From Candidatus Xenolissoclinum pacificiensis L6 (lineage in GTDB: Bacteria > Pseudomonadota > Alphaproteobacteria > Rickettsiales > Anaplasmataceae), in the NCBI GenBank assembly GCA_000512675.1, contig AXCJ01000008.1, positions 1 through 64,000 on the forward strand: 64,000 nt of DNA, given 5' to 3'. Shown here piece by piece: positions 30,710-41,460 of the stretch. Position numbers and translations under genes: made by a program. Positions within the stretch are counted from its first letter, which is position 1. The number at the start of each line of letters is the position of its first letter. The notes beneath the pieces are model-generated. The model saw only the letters and a program-made list of their open reading frames with translations, made no database searches and was not told the origin of the DNA.

Positions 30710-31776
30710 ATGAAGAGAAAAAAAACGCAAAAATCATATGATACTCAGATAGAAGCTAGAAAAAAAAAGCTCAAAGAAAATCTAGAAGAAAAGCTCAATT
30801 ATTAAAAAACAAAAATAATGAGATAGAACAAAGATTGATTGATCAGCAGAAAAAATCTATACAAGATGTGTATATTAACCAAAATTATGGCAGTGATGAA
30901 ACACCTGAAATCAAACAAGTCATTACCTCGCATTCTCAAGATCTTGAAGATGATATATTGGTATATATACATACTTTACGTCTATACCTCATAATTTATC
31001 ATGATCATATCTTGTGCTCTCACAATAATGATATTACTGATAGAGTTATCACTGATCCTACTCTTCTCCACTGGGTTGAGCAAATTGATGAAGAACACCT
31101 TGGACTCTTAGACAAATTCAAAGATATGTTAAATGAAAATAAAAACAAGATAGAAAATGATCATAAATTATGTACCAAAACAACTAATACGCAGTACTCT
31201 TATTCATCTATACAACAATTTATTCAGAATGAAATACACTCCCTTATCAATAAGATATATCAAAAATGCCCTGAAACATTCTCTGAATATCTATTTTCCC
31301 CAAATGATAATGATAATAATGAAACCCTAAAAACAACAAAATCTTTCTCAATTCCTCATCTATATGCGTTATATGATACTCATAAATATATTTGTGAATA
31401 TAATGATACAGACTACCCTACCTATCTAATCCTTAATGATCTAAGAAAAATATTGCAAAATTTACTCAAATTCTTCACAATACCATCATCTATATATAGC
31501 ACTGAAAATACTGTTATCTCTCCCGATAAAGACAGTCAAAAACATCCTGTGATCTTAATTAACTATATACAGGAAATAAAAAATATTCATGAGGAGCTCA
31601 CCAAGCATAACCATAGAGACCATAATAAATTCGATAATAACTTGCAAAAAAAACTAGAAAATTTTCGTACGCCACCTTCCAAGAATCAAGATATATATCA
31701 TGAGGCACCTGATCAGAACTTACAAGAACCACAAGTTTCCGGTTGTTCATATGACATATCACCAAAACAAACATAA
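30710..31776 (+). CDS. Lys-rich hypothetical protein split by a frameshift at a poly-A tract (track ORFs 30620-30805 and 30835-31776)
   Basis: ATG 30710 MKRKKTQKSYDTQIEARKKK; an A9 run at 30760-30768, then the +1 frame KKKAQRKSRRKAQLLKNKNNEIEQRLIDQQKKSIQ... open to 31776. Confidence 0.6.
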
Positions 31777-31818
31777 AATAACAGAGCTTCATTAACAATC
31801 TCAAATGCTATACAAAAA

Positions 31819-33828
31819 TTATATTTCCCCCCTAGTACTGCGTAAATCTCTTGCAAACAAACCAAGTAAATCTTTATATTGACGAACTTTATCAGAACTT
31901 ACAATCTCATTTGCGTGTTGAGAGGCACGTGTAAGTTCCGTATAATATTTCGACGTATTCTCTTTATTGCTAAAAATGAACCTAGGAAATCCAGATTGAT
32001 CAACTCCTAAAATATCTCCTTCTCCACGAATTTCTAAATCCTTTTCTGCAATAATAAATCCATCACAAGAGTGACGTAAAATCTCTAATCTTTGTCTTAT
32101 AGTAGAATTCATATTAGAGTATAACAAAACACAAAAGGACTTTTTATTTCCCCTACCAACCCTGCCACGTAACTGATGCAATTGTGCCAAACCAAATCTT
32201 TCGGCATGTTCGATAATCATGATATTTGCATCAGGTATATCAATCCCTATTTCCACCACTGTTGTAGCAACTAATATCTTAACCTGTCCAGAACGAAATT
32301 TATCAATCACATCTTGTTTTTCCTGGTCTGTGCATGCACCATGCAAATAACTAATATATCTTGGATCAAGTACATTATTCAACCTTTTAAATACCTGTTC
32401 TACAGAAGTCATTTCACTCTCTTCATCACAAGATATCATGGGACATACCCAATAAATACGACAATCATCTTCAATCATCTCTTGCAAGCGGTTTATTATA
32501 TCTCCAACCTTTTTAACACTCATGATTACAGTATCTATCGCCTTACGACCAGATGGTAAACTATGTATTTTGGAGACATCGATATAGTTATGTAACATCT
32601 GTGAAAACGTTCTTGGTATCGGAGTAGCACTTAACATAAGCAAATCAACATCCTTACCTTTATTCAAAAGATTCATCCTTTGATTAACACCAAAACGATG
32701 TTGCTCATCAATAACCACCAATCCTAAATTAGAAAATATCACATCGTTCTCTAGAATCGCATGAGTCCCAATCAAGAGATCTATTTTCTGATCTAATAAC
32801 ATCTCTACACATTTACTTCGTTTCTTTTTTGTCATATTAGATGTCATAATTGACACCGAAAGTTTCTTCCCCAAAATACTTTCAAAATATTGATAATGTT
32901 GTATGGCAAGCAAATAAGTAGGTGCTAATAACACGGCTTGTCTTCCTGACTCAACAGCATTTACCATTGCCAGCAACGCTATTATTGTTTTACCACTTCC
33001 AACATCTCCATGTATGAGCCTCATCATCTTATTGGAAGATTTCTGATCTTGAGTTATATCGTCTATTACACGATTCTGATCCTCTGTAAGAGAAAAAGGT
33101 ATCTTATCTAAAACCATTTTTCTGAAATCACCGGATATAATATTCGCACAACCTCTTAGATTATGTGATTTAAAAACACATAAATGTATAAAATACGCAA
33201 GAAATTCATCATACCGTAAACGTGCATATGATTGCTGATAATTATCTGATGGATAATGTATATTGAAAAGAGAATTGTAAATATTATCCCAATTATTATC
33301 TAATAAAAATATTTCAGAATGCCAGTCATATAAATCATCTACATAGTTAAATGCTTGTTTTATAGAATTACGCAATACACTTTCTGGAATAGAACGCGAA
33401 TTATATAATGGTATATATTTTGGGACAGTCCCCTTACTACTAGATGCAATATGTCTAGGATGATAAATTGAAAAATCATCACGTAAGATACCACATACCT
33501 CATATATTTTACCAATTTGTAATAATTTTTTAACCCATACAAGCGTATAGTTAAAAAATACTATCTTTATGTGCTGTCCATTACTTTCAACAAGAACTTT
33601 AATCATTGATTTTTTCTTTGCCGTATAATAAACGCTATAACTCTTAACTTTTACAATTATAGTAATATAGTTACTCTTGCGATGTAAATTGTTGTTGGAT
33701 ATTACATTGACTGGTTTATACAATAAAATATCTTTGATCTGTTCTCCACATAAGCTCCTTAATTTTTCACACAAACTAGGTTGATTCTTATAAAGAACAT
33801 CAACTTTCTGCAAAATTTTACTTGTCAT
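31819..33828 (-). CDS. recG: ATP-dependent DNA helicase RecG
   Basis: LIHGDVGSGKTIIALLAM, DEQHRFGVNQR, MLSATPIPRTF, GRVGRGNKKSFCVLLY. Confidence 0.96.
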   Translation of the reverse strand: MTSKILQKVDVLYKNQPSLCEKLRSLCGEQIKDILLYKPVNVISNNNLHRKSNYITIIVKVKSYSVYYTAKKKSMIKVLVESNGQHIKIVFFNYTLVWVKKLLQIGKIYEVCGILRDDFSIYHPRHIASSSKGTVPKYIPLYNSRSIPESVLRNSIKQAFNYVDDLYDWHSEIFLLDNNWDNIYNSLFNIHYPSDNYQQSYARLRYDEFLAYFIHLCVFKSHNLRGCANIISGDFRKMVLDKIPFSLTEDQNRVIDDITQDQKSSNKMMRLIHGDVGSGKTIIALLAMVNAVESGRQAVLLAPTYLLAIQHYQYFESILGKKLSVSIMTSNMTKKKRSKCVEMLLDQKIDLLIGTHAILENDVIFSNLGLVVIDEQHRFGVNQRMNLLNKGKDVDLLMLSATPIPRTFSQMLHNYIDVSKIHSLPSGRKAIDTVIMSVKKVGDIINRLQEMIEDDCRIYWVCPMISCDEESEMTSVEQVFKRLNNVLDPRYISYLHGACTDQEKQDVIDKFRSGQVKILVATTVVEIGIDIPDANIMIIEHAERFGLAQLHQLRGRVGRGNKKSFCVLLYSNMNSTIRQRLEILRHSCDGFIIAEKDLEIRGEGDILGVDQSGFPRFIFSNKENTSKYYTELTRASQHANEIVSSDKVRQYKDLLGLFARDLRSTRGEI

Positions 33829-34055
33829 TGAATCTACTTCATATAAATTTAACCCAATATCTATACACTATGAACTCCTGTCAAGTTTATGTCGTTACGT
33901 CGTTTATACCAGGACATTTTTTTCTGACAGACTTGAGTCTATCATGTAAATTGATCCTATATCAGCACTATAAATACAACATGATTAAACAAATTAAGGT
34001 CATGAAAAATTATGACATCTTTAAATTAATAATGTATATCATATAAACTATCAAT

Positions 34056-35561
34056 ATGGCATCCCTACGAATATTTGTATTCATACTTAGCATAGTAACA
34101 TTCGTATTAGCATCCGGTATGTACGTATGTATATGCGTGGATATCTCACATTACGAATACAACACAAATTTCGTAATCACAGCCGTGTTTACTACAATAC
34201 TCAGTATGATATTTTATATGTCATCAAAGATACTAAATCTAAAGGTTGCCATAATAAATAACAACCAGTCTGTATCAAATACTTCCTTAACAATTTTCAT
34301 AGTGCTATTGTGGGTCATCACAATAGTAATAGCAATGGTACCATTTATCACATATGATGTAAGTATCGTAAATGCTATTTTTGAATCTACGTCTGGAATC
34401 ACAACTACTGGAGCAACCATATTTTACAACCTAGATTATATGCCAAAAGGTCTATTACTATGGAGAATGTTATTACATTTTTTTGGGTGTATAGGCATCA
34501 ATCTTACTTCTCTTGCTGTAACATGTATATTAAATATTCGTTCATCTAATAATATATTATTTACAAAAGACATTGTACCCGATGCAAATATGCTAATAAA
34601 GTACCATCTAAAACCAGATTATAAACATATTACAAAAGACGTACTTAGTATATTTACCATCTTAGGTATTGCATGTGCTGTCTTGTATTTTATTGGAGGT
34701 ATGAATATGTTTGATGCAATATCACATAGTATCTCTACCATTTCCACTGGAGGTTTTGCTAATTATGATGCATCATTTGCACACTTTAATAGTTTTTTTA
34801 TTGAAATAGTTAGTTCCATATTTATCATATTAAGTTCATTACCTATATTCTTTTTCTTGACACTTAAAAGAACACATTGCGTATTCTGGTCTGAACAGAT
34901 TACATTCTTCATTATTACATTAACATTATTAATATTAATAACTACTGTTATATTGCATTTTGAAAATATACATAGCTCATTGTTGGAATGCTTTAGATAC
35001 TCATTATTTACTTGTGTCAATATAGCAAGCACAACAGGATTCACTAATATAAATTATGCAGATTGGAACGCTGGTAATATATTAATTATGCTCTTCTTTA
35101 TCATGTTCATAGGAGGATGTTTAGGTTCTACCACTGGAGGAATTAAAACATGGAGAATTTTAATTTTAATGAAAAGCATTCTGAATATAGACCAAAAGAA
35201 ACATCAGATAAGATTCATAAAAATAGATAATCATGCAATAACAGACAGACAAACAAACAATATAAATCTGTTTATAAATTTTTATATTATAATTGCAATC
35301 ATTTGTATTATTATCTTTTCAATTCTTGGTCTTGATATTAGAACATCTTTTAGTATTGCAGCTGCAACACTTACAAATACTGGCCCTGGATTTGGCAAAA
35401 TATCACCCAATTATAACTATAATGAATTATCATCAGCAGTAAAATATTTCTCCTGTACAGTGATGTTATTAGGAAGATTAGAAATAATTCCCTTTTTAGT
35501 GATATTAAATCAAGTCTTCTTCAATATTAAAAAAATATATCGTAGAATATCTAATCCTTAA
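34056..35561 (+). CDS. Potassium uptake protein TrkH family
   Basis: ESTSGITTTGATIF, SISTISTGGFANYDAS, GSTTGGIKTWRILIL, TNTGPGFG pore signatures. Confidence 0.93.
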   Translation: MASLRIFVFILSIVTFVLASGMYVCICVDISHYEYNTNFVITAVFTTILSMIFYMSSKILNLKVAIINNNQSVSNTSLTIFIVLLWVITIVIAMVPFITYDVSIVNAIFESTSGITTTGATIFYNLDYMPKGLLLWRMLLHFFGCIGINLTSLAVTCILNIRSSNNILFTKDIVPDANMLIKYHLKPDYKHITKDVLSIFTILGIACAVLYFIGGMNMFDAISHSISTISTGGFANYDASFAHFNSFFIEIVSSIFIILSSLPIFFFLTLKRTHCVFWSEQITFFIITLTLLILITTVILHFENIHSSLLECFRYSLFTCVNIASTTGFTNINYADWNAGNILIMLFFIMFIGGCLGSTTGGIKTWRILILMKSILNIDQKKHQIRFIKIDNHAITDRQTNNINLFINFYIIIAIICIIIFSILGLDIRTSFSIAAATLTNTGPGFGKISPNYNYNELSSAVKYFSCTVMLLGRLEIIPFLVILNQVFFNIKKIYRRISNP

Positions 35562-35685
35562 TAAACTGATAAAAATTTATATAATTCACTATATTCTTTA
35601 TATATTTTCACAATATAACACACTCAACTATTATTAGAACCTGTACTCATAATTCTTCTAATAGAGAAAGCAGAATCATAATATA

Positions 35686-35826
35686 TGAGATTCCAAAATG
35701 AAAGGAGGTGGAAGATAGTATCCATTTTACAACATTTAGCTTTACGATTTGAAAAATCAGACTTATCTTTTCTATCTTTCATTGCTTTCGCCTGTATTAA
35801 ATATCACCTTTGTTAACAGTAACTAA
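35686..35826 (+). pseudogene. Internally deleted copy of type A IS5-family transposase
   Basis: 'atatatgagattccaaaatgaaaggaggtggaagatagtatccattttacaa' (matches about 6815) joined to 'catttagctttacgatttgaaaaatcagacttatctttt' (matches about 7240). Confidence 0.7.
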
Positions 35827-36460
35827 CCATGAAAACGTTCTTTCTACAACCCATCTAGCAAGAACTTTATGTGTAGAACAAGAAGAAATATTTATTGTTG
35901 ATTTAGATGACTTTGAAGAAAATTTTGGAAAGTCATCCCCCCTTATATCCAGTCTCCGCACATACCAACAGAATATTTTATTTATGCTTCTTGAAATACA
36001 TTACATCCTGCTATAGAAATAATACATATTCATAGCATGAACACTAATATGTAAAAGATTTCTATCTGTTACAATGTATCTATCCCTTCCTTTGACCTTT
36101 TCCCATCAATTCCTAGCTTATGTGCCTTACCTGTTGTCTTTGCACTTTGTAAATCCATCAGACTGTAGTTTGAATCTGTCTTATATCCCATATTTACTCG
36201 ACTGCTTTGCACAAGATCGTTCTTTTATGATCCCCTAGCTCATTTATACAAAAAATATACTGTCTCCCCAGGAGGTTACTCCTTCGGTCAAAAATATCAA
36301 TGACATTGATTAAATCAAATATAGCATTTATTCAAACTCTTTAACTATATTTATTTACCATATTTGCCAGTAATAACTAATGAGAAATTAAGTTATGCTC
36401 CATTAAAAAATGTACTTTTATCATTTCCCACTGCTTATCTGTTAGATCACACTTCATGCT
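35822..36460 (-). pseudogene. Degenerate IS5-superfamily (IS427-like) transposase (type B)
   Basis: Minus strand MKCDLTDKQWEMIKVHF...TDSNYSLMDLQSAKTTGKAHKLGIDGKRSK|GRDRYIVTDRN...; frameshifts. Its 3' half is near-identical to 59808-60120. Confidence 0.75.
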
Positions 36461-36628
36461 TACAAGTTACCTCACTGTATCTAATTTGTAGAGACAGGTT
36501 CTTGTTTATCTATAGAAAACACACTATCAATACAGTGCTCGTGGTATTCCTTTAACATCAAAAATATTCCAATGATAGTTAACTTATGTTATTATCTAGG
36601 GATAATATTATTTCCTTTGTATAACGTT

Positions 36629-37216
36629 ATGTACAATTTGATTACCAAAAGAGCTATAGATTTCACTGCTCCAGCAGTATTAGCAGATGGTTCAATAAAA
36701 GAAAATTTCAATTTACAAGAAGAAACAAAAGGTAGTTATAGTGTTTTGTTTTTCTATCCTTTTGATTTTACTTTTGTATGCCCTACTGAAATTATAGAGT
36801 TTTCTAACATGGTAAGTGAATTTGAAAAAGTCGGTACAAAAATTATTGGGTGTAGTACAGATTCTCAATTCTCACATCATGCTTGGCGTAATACACCTGT
36901 TACCGAAGGAGGTATAGGAAACATATCGTTTCCTTTAGTATCAGATCATCGCAAAGAAATATCTGGAAATTATGGTGTACTGGTCAATGATAACTGTGCG
37001 TTGCGTGCCACAATAATAACTGATGCCAATTTCATAGTACGTCACATCAGTATCAATGATTTACCTGTAGGTCGTAATGTAGAAGAAGTACTACGTTTAG
37101 TAAAGGCTTTTCAATATCACGAAAAACATGGTGATGTATGTCCTGTTAATTGGACTAACGATAAGAAATCCATGATCCCTACCCCTGATGGCGTAAAAGA
37201 ATACCTTAATTCTTAA
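36629..37216 (+). CDS. 2-Cys peroxiredoxin (AhpC/Prx family)
   Basis: FFYPFDFTFVCPTEIIEF, HGDVCPVNW. Likely start MYNLITKRAIDFTAPAV; the track ORF begins at 36572. Confidence 0.94.
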   Translation: MYNLITKRAIDFTAPAVLADGSIKENFNLQEETKGSYSVLFFYPFDFTFVCPTEIIEFSNMVSEFEKVGTKIIGCSTDSQFSHHAWRNTPVTEGGIGNISFPLVSDHRKEISGNYGVLVNDNCALRATIITDANFIVRHISINDLPVGRNVEEVLRLVKAFQYHEKHGDVCPVNWTNDKKSMIPTPDGVKEYLNS

Positions 37217-37225
37217 GCGCGAATC

Positions 37226-38176
37226 ATGAGCAATTATAAGTCAAATGCTTTAATAATGGGTTCTGGACCGGCAGCATGTTCTGCAGCCATATACTTGGCA
37301 CGAGCTGGTTTGGATACTGTAATGATCACAGGTTATACTGTTGGTGGGCAACTAACAACTACAACTGATATTGAAAACTATCCCGGATTCTCTAAGATCG
37401 GAGGGTTAGAATTGATGAATTTGATGATTGATCATGTAAAATCTCTCAATGTTCAAGTGATCAATGATCAGATCTATAACTGTGTCAGTCATGATGTCAA
37501 AAATGCCCCTATAAAACTTAAAGGAGATTCGCAGAATTTTTATGAGACTGACTCTATGATTATTGCAACAGGATCTGTAGCAAAATGGTTAGATTTAGAC
37601 AGTCAAGATAAATTCAAAAACAAAGGAGTATCGGCATGTGCAACATGCGATGGATTCTTTTATAAAGGCAAAAATGTCGTTGTTGTAGGTGGTGGTAACA
37701 CTGCAGTTACTGAAGCTTTATATCTCTCTAACATCGCTAACAAAGTATATTTGATACATCGTAGAGATAAATTACGCGCTGAAGAAATATTAGTACAACA
37801 ACTATTATCTAAACCGAATGTTGAAGTAATTTGGAATTATGTCTTACATGAAGTCCTAGGGGATACTAAGGTGCACTCTGTTGCAGTTCGAAGTGTGAAA
37901 AATGACAGTGATATTATAACAGTAGGTGCAGAAGGTGTATTCATAGCAATAGGCCATCAACCTGCCACTAATATATTTAGTGATATCATTAACATCGATG
38001 ATAATGGGTATATTGTTAATAGCAATTCTTCTAGAACAAATGTATGTGGTATATATTCTGCTGGTGATGTCCATGATAAAAAATATCGTCAGGCTATTAC
38101 TTCTGCTGGATTTGGATGTATTGCAGCATTAGATTGTATTGAAGATTTTCAGAATAATATTCTCAAAAAACATTGA
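37226..38176 (+). CDS. trxB: Thioredoxin reductase
   Basis: GSGPAACSAAIYLARAGL, CATCDGFFYKGKNVVVVGGGNTA, SAGDVHDKKYRQAITSAGFGCIAAL. Confidence 0.96.
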   Translation: MSNYKSNALIMGSGPAACSAAIYLARAGLDTVMITGYTVGGQLTTTTDIENYPGFSKIGGLELMNLMIDHVKSLNVQVINDQIYNCVSHDVKNAPIKLKGDSQNFYETDSMIIATGSVAKWLDLDSQDKFKNKGVSACATCDGFFYKGKNVVVVGGGNTAVTEALYLSNIANKVYLIHRRDKLRAEEILVQQLLSKPNVEVIWNYVLHEVLGDTKVHSVAVRSVKNDSDIITVGAEGVFIAIGHQPATNIFSDIINIDDNGYIVNSNSSRTNVCGIYSAGDVHDKKYRQAITSAGFGCIAALDCIEDFQNNILKKH

Positions 38177-39087
38177 TGGTCTTTTCCAAAGCTATAAGAG
38201 TCACAATAAGTGTCCAACATCCCACAAAAGTGGGATGTTTTATAAGGGATTATTTTTCTCAAAAACATTCCCTTTCTCTTTCTAGAGGGTTCATTGAAAA
38301 ATCTCTAAGATTAAAAAAAATACTTGTAGATAGCAAGCGTGTTAGTTACGGAACTTCTATCTCACAACAAAGTATAGTCGAAGCTGATTCATATTGGTAT
38401 AACAATGCATCATCATTTAAAAAAAGTTACCTTAAAAATTCTTTATTGCTAGAAAACCAATATATTATGGCATTTAATAAACCTCCGAATCTTCCTGTGC
38501 AAGGTGGTTATAAAATCACTTCCTGCATGATAGATATACTTAAAGAGCATTATCCAAAACATAATCTACATACTGTCCACAGACTAGATAAAGAAACAAG
38601 TGGTATTATCATATTTGCCAAAAACAAAAAGTATGCAAAGTTTATTGCAGAACAATTCAAAAATAGAAAAGTATATAAAGTGTACCATGCCTTGGTACAT
38701 CCCATCCCCTCCCCTATACAAAACACCATAAATCTTCCATTACAAATGAAAAAGATAGGTGGCCAGTATATGATGATACAAGCAAATAACAGCAATGGCA
38801 AAGATGCTGTTACTCAATATGAAGTCATATCATCAAATCCAAAGAATAATACCGCTCTCGTAAAATGTATTATATATACGGGCAGAACTCATCAGATTAG
38901 AGCACACTTACATAGTCTAAATTATGGAATATTAGGCGATAGACTGTACAAAAAACATTCTGATACAATCAAATCCCGTAATTTATGCTTACACTCTTCT
39001 CATATTACATGTCTTATGCCAGATGGACAACACATAAGCATATCATCACAAATACCAAAATATATGAGATTAAAAACAAGAATTTAA
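38176..39087 (+). CDS. RluA-family 23S rRNA pseudouridine synthase (RluC/D-like)
   Basis: TVHRLDKETSGIIIFAKNK, GRTHQIRAHLHSLNYGILGDRLY; ATG overlaps the trxB stop (TGATG). Confidence 0.92.
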   Translation: MVFSKAIRVTISVQHPTKVGCFIRDYFSQKHSLSLSRGFIEKSLRLKKILVDSKRVSYGTSISQQSIVEADSYWYNNASSFKKSYLKNSLLLENQYIMAFNKPPNLPVQGGYKITSCMIDILKEHYPKHNLHTVHRLDKETSGIIIFAKNKKYAKFIAEQFKNRKVYKVYHALVHPIPSPIQNTINLPLQMKKIGGQYMMIQANNSNGKDAVTQYEVISSNPKNNTALVKCIIYTGRTHQIRAHLHSLNYGILGDRLYKKHSDTIKSRNLCLHSSHITCLMPDGQHISISSQIPKYMRLKTRI

Positions 39088-39690
39088 ATACTCACGAAGG
39101 CGTATTTTATGCCATCGATTACTACGCTCAACATATAAGATATTCAATACCTGATGTACAGCGTCATCTAAAGTATCATTAACTACTACATATCCTGCAA
39201 GGTAACCAGATTCAGAACTCTTAACAATTTCATGTTTAGCTTGTTTTATTCTCTTGTTCACTTCATCAACAGAATCACTTGCACGGCATGAAAGTCTCCG
39301 ATATAGCTCTTCAAGACTTGGAGGTAACAACAAAATCAATACTGCATCTGGTATGATCGTATGTATCTGATACCCACCTTGCCAGTCTATACTACAGATC
39401 ACATCTACACCTTTATCCATTTGGTCTTTAATATAATCCATGGGAGTACCATATAATTGATCAAACACAACAGCATACTCCAACATTTTACCATCAGTAA
39501 CATACTGCTTAAATACTTCACGAGTTACAAAAAAATAATCTTCACCATTCACTTCATAACCTCGTCGACATCTAGTTGTCATCGAAATAGACCGTGTTAT
39601 CTTATCATCCATGCTCAACACTCTATTTACCACTGTTGTCTTACCACATCCAGACGGCGCAGAAATTACAAATAATTTTCCCTTTCTCAT
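39070..39690 (-). CDS. gmk: Guanylate kinase
   Basis: KLFVISAPSGCGKTTVVNRVL, SISMTTRCRRGYEVNGEDYFFV. Confidence 0.96.
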   Translation of the reverse strand: MRKGKLFVISAPSGCGKTTVVNRVLSMDDKITRSISMTTRCRRGYEVNGEDYFFVTREVFKQYVTDGKMLEYAVVFDQLYGTPMDYIKDQMDKGVDVICSIDWQGGYQIHTIIPDAVLILLLPPSLEELYRRLSCRASDSVDEVNKRIKQAKHEIVKSSESGYLAGYVVVNDTLDDAVHQVLNILYVERSNRWHKIRLREYLNSCF

Positions 39691-41460
39691 CTATCCACTA
39701 ACTATTCCTGTTGTATTGGTATTCTCATTGTAAATTATACGTTCCACAGGACTATTACGAAACACAGAATACATAAGGTTTGAATCGGAAAAATTCACAT
39801 CCTCTAGTATACAATCTTCAAACACTGAATTCCTAAATTCACTTTCTGAAAAATCTACATTACTAAAATCTAGAGAACGAAATACAACATTACTATAATT
39901 TACACCACTCATATCATAACCACTATTCTTTATAAGCCCCACTATCTCTTCATTATTAGTACTAGCAGAAGTACCGTGCTTTTTCTGATAAAAAAAATTT
40001 CCTATATTATCAACAATCAAGGTACGATCAAAAACCGTATCCTTAACCTTTATATTACTCAACTCATTATTAACAAACGACGAGTTAGTAAAACGACTAT
40101 TTAATATCTCATAATCAACAACATTACTAGAATGTATATTGATTTTATCTAACAATGAATCCTTAAACAAAACATATTGTAGTATGTCATATCCAAAAAA
40201 AGAGCTATATAATCTGGATAACACAAAAGATATAAACTTCATATCTGTATTATTCACAGTATTATTATACCAATAACTTTTAATTATGAACAGATCCTGC
40301 AACTTACCACCATTAAAATCATTATTTATCACTTTAGAATTGATCAAAGATGAGTATATAAAAGATATGTTATCACCTTCCCAGCCATATATTATAACAT
40401 CATCATAGCTAGAAGTATCACTATAAAAGTTTTTTGCATATATATCTTTGAATAATACAGATTGTAAATCAGAATCATAAATTACAGAAAAAGACATGTC
40501 AGAGTTACTAGATGAAACACTTCTCAGTGTATCATACATAAGTATCATACCTTGTAAATTGCTTAAGTCAAAATTCACATTTTCAAGATATGAAAATAGT
40601 ATGCTGTTGTATACCATATTAGTAGTAAAAAAAGTACTATCTAATATTTTCACACCATTAAACTTAGAATATCCTATATCAGCCCCTATGAAATTTGCAT
40701 CTAAGACATCAATATCACTCCATGAGGAATTTTTTAATATAGAGAATGAAAAATCCACACCTTCCAATACACTACCACCAATAGCAAAACCATCTAGTAT
40801 GGCATTATGCCATGAGACACCAGAGAAGATAGAGTCACTTATAACAATATTAATACCTTCTATATGATCAAACTTTACATTATCACATTGTACACCAGAT
40901 AAAAGAGCATCATTCAAATTAGAATCCAAAAATATTATATTATTCATCTTAACATTCTGCAGTTGTACCGACTCAAGATAAGAATTCGAAAAATCCACAA
41001 ATTCCATATTAACATCTTTCAGTACTCCTTTCTCCAGATTAGAATTTCTAAAATCGGATAATACAAAATCAGATCCAGAAAAGTCTACATTTTTCATAAT
41101 CACATTAGAAAAACTTGTCTTAGTAAGATTACAATCTTTAAAAGAAGAATAAGACAGTAATGATCCAGAAAAATCCGCGCCTGTCAAATCAGCGTGATCG
41201 AAAATTGACCCTCTTAAATCTAAATTAGTTAAACTTATATAGGATAAATCATTCCCATACCGTTGCACAAAGTCTATTTCCTCTCCTCTCATTCTCTGCT
41301 CATATATAAATGATTTAATCTGTTTAACTCCAATATCTCGTCCATAACATTCCACGCCGAACGCAAGGAAAAATACAATACTTATAAAAAATATACTACG
41401 ACCTAGAAAATATCTTCTCAACATTTTTGTATGTGAATTTAACATAAGTCGGTCTTCCAT
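39691..41460 (-). CDS. Pentapeptide-repeat protein, secreted or membrane anchored
   Basis: Repeats LDLRGSIFDHADLTGADFSGSLLSYSSFKDCNLTKTSFSN..., N-terminal hydrophobic FLGRSIFFISIVFFLAFGVECYG. Confidence 0.9.
   Translation of the reverse strand: MEDRLMLNSHTKMLRRYFLGRSIFFISIVFFLAFGVECYGRDIGVKQIKSFIYEQRMRGEEIDFVQRYGNDLSYISLTNLDLRGSIFDHADLTGADFSGSLLSYSSFKDCNLTKTSFSNVIMKNVDFSGSDFVLSDFRNSNLEKGVLKDVNMEFVDFSNSYLESVQLQNVKMNNIIFLDSNLNDALLSGVQCDNVKFDHIEGINIVISDSIFSGVSWHNAILDGFAIGGSVLEGVDFSFSILKNSSWSDIDVLDANFIGADIGYSKFNGVKILDSTFFTTNMVYNSILFSYLENVNFDLSNLQGMILMYDTLRSVSSSNSDMSFSVIYDSDLQSVLFKDIYAKNFYSDTSSYDDVIIYGWEGDNISFIYSSLINSKVINNDFNGGKLQDLFIIKSYWYNNTVNNTDMKFISFVLSRLYSSFFGYDILQYVLFKDSLLDKINIHSSNVVDYEILNSRFTNSSFVNNELSNIKVKDTVFDRTLIVDNIGNFFYQKKHGTSASTNNEEIVGLIKNSGYDMSGVNYSNVVFRSLDFSNVDFSESEFRNSVFEDCILEDVNFSDSNLMYSVFRNSPVERIIYNENTNTTGIVSG

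Noticed and set aside
35810-36016. 68-aa plus ORF
   Set aside because: Antisense to the type B transposase remnant, which matches 59808-60029 on the minus strand.
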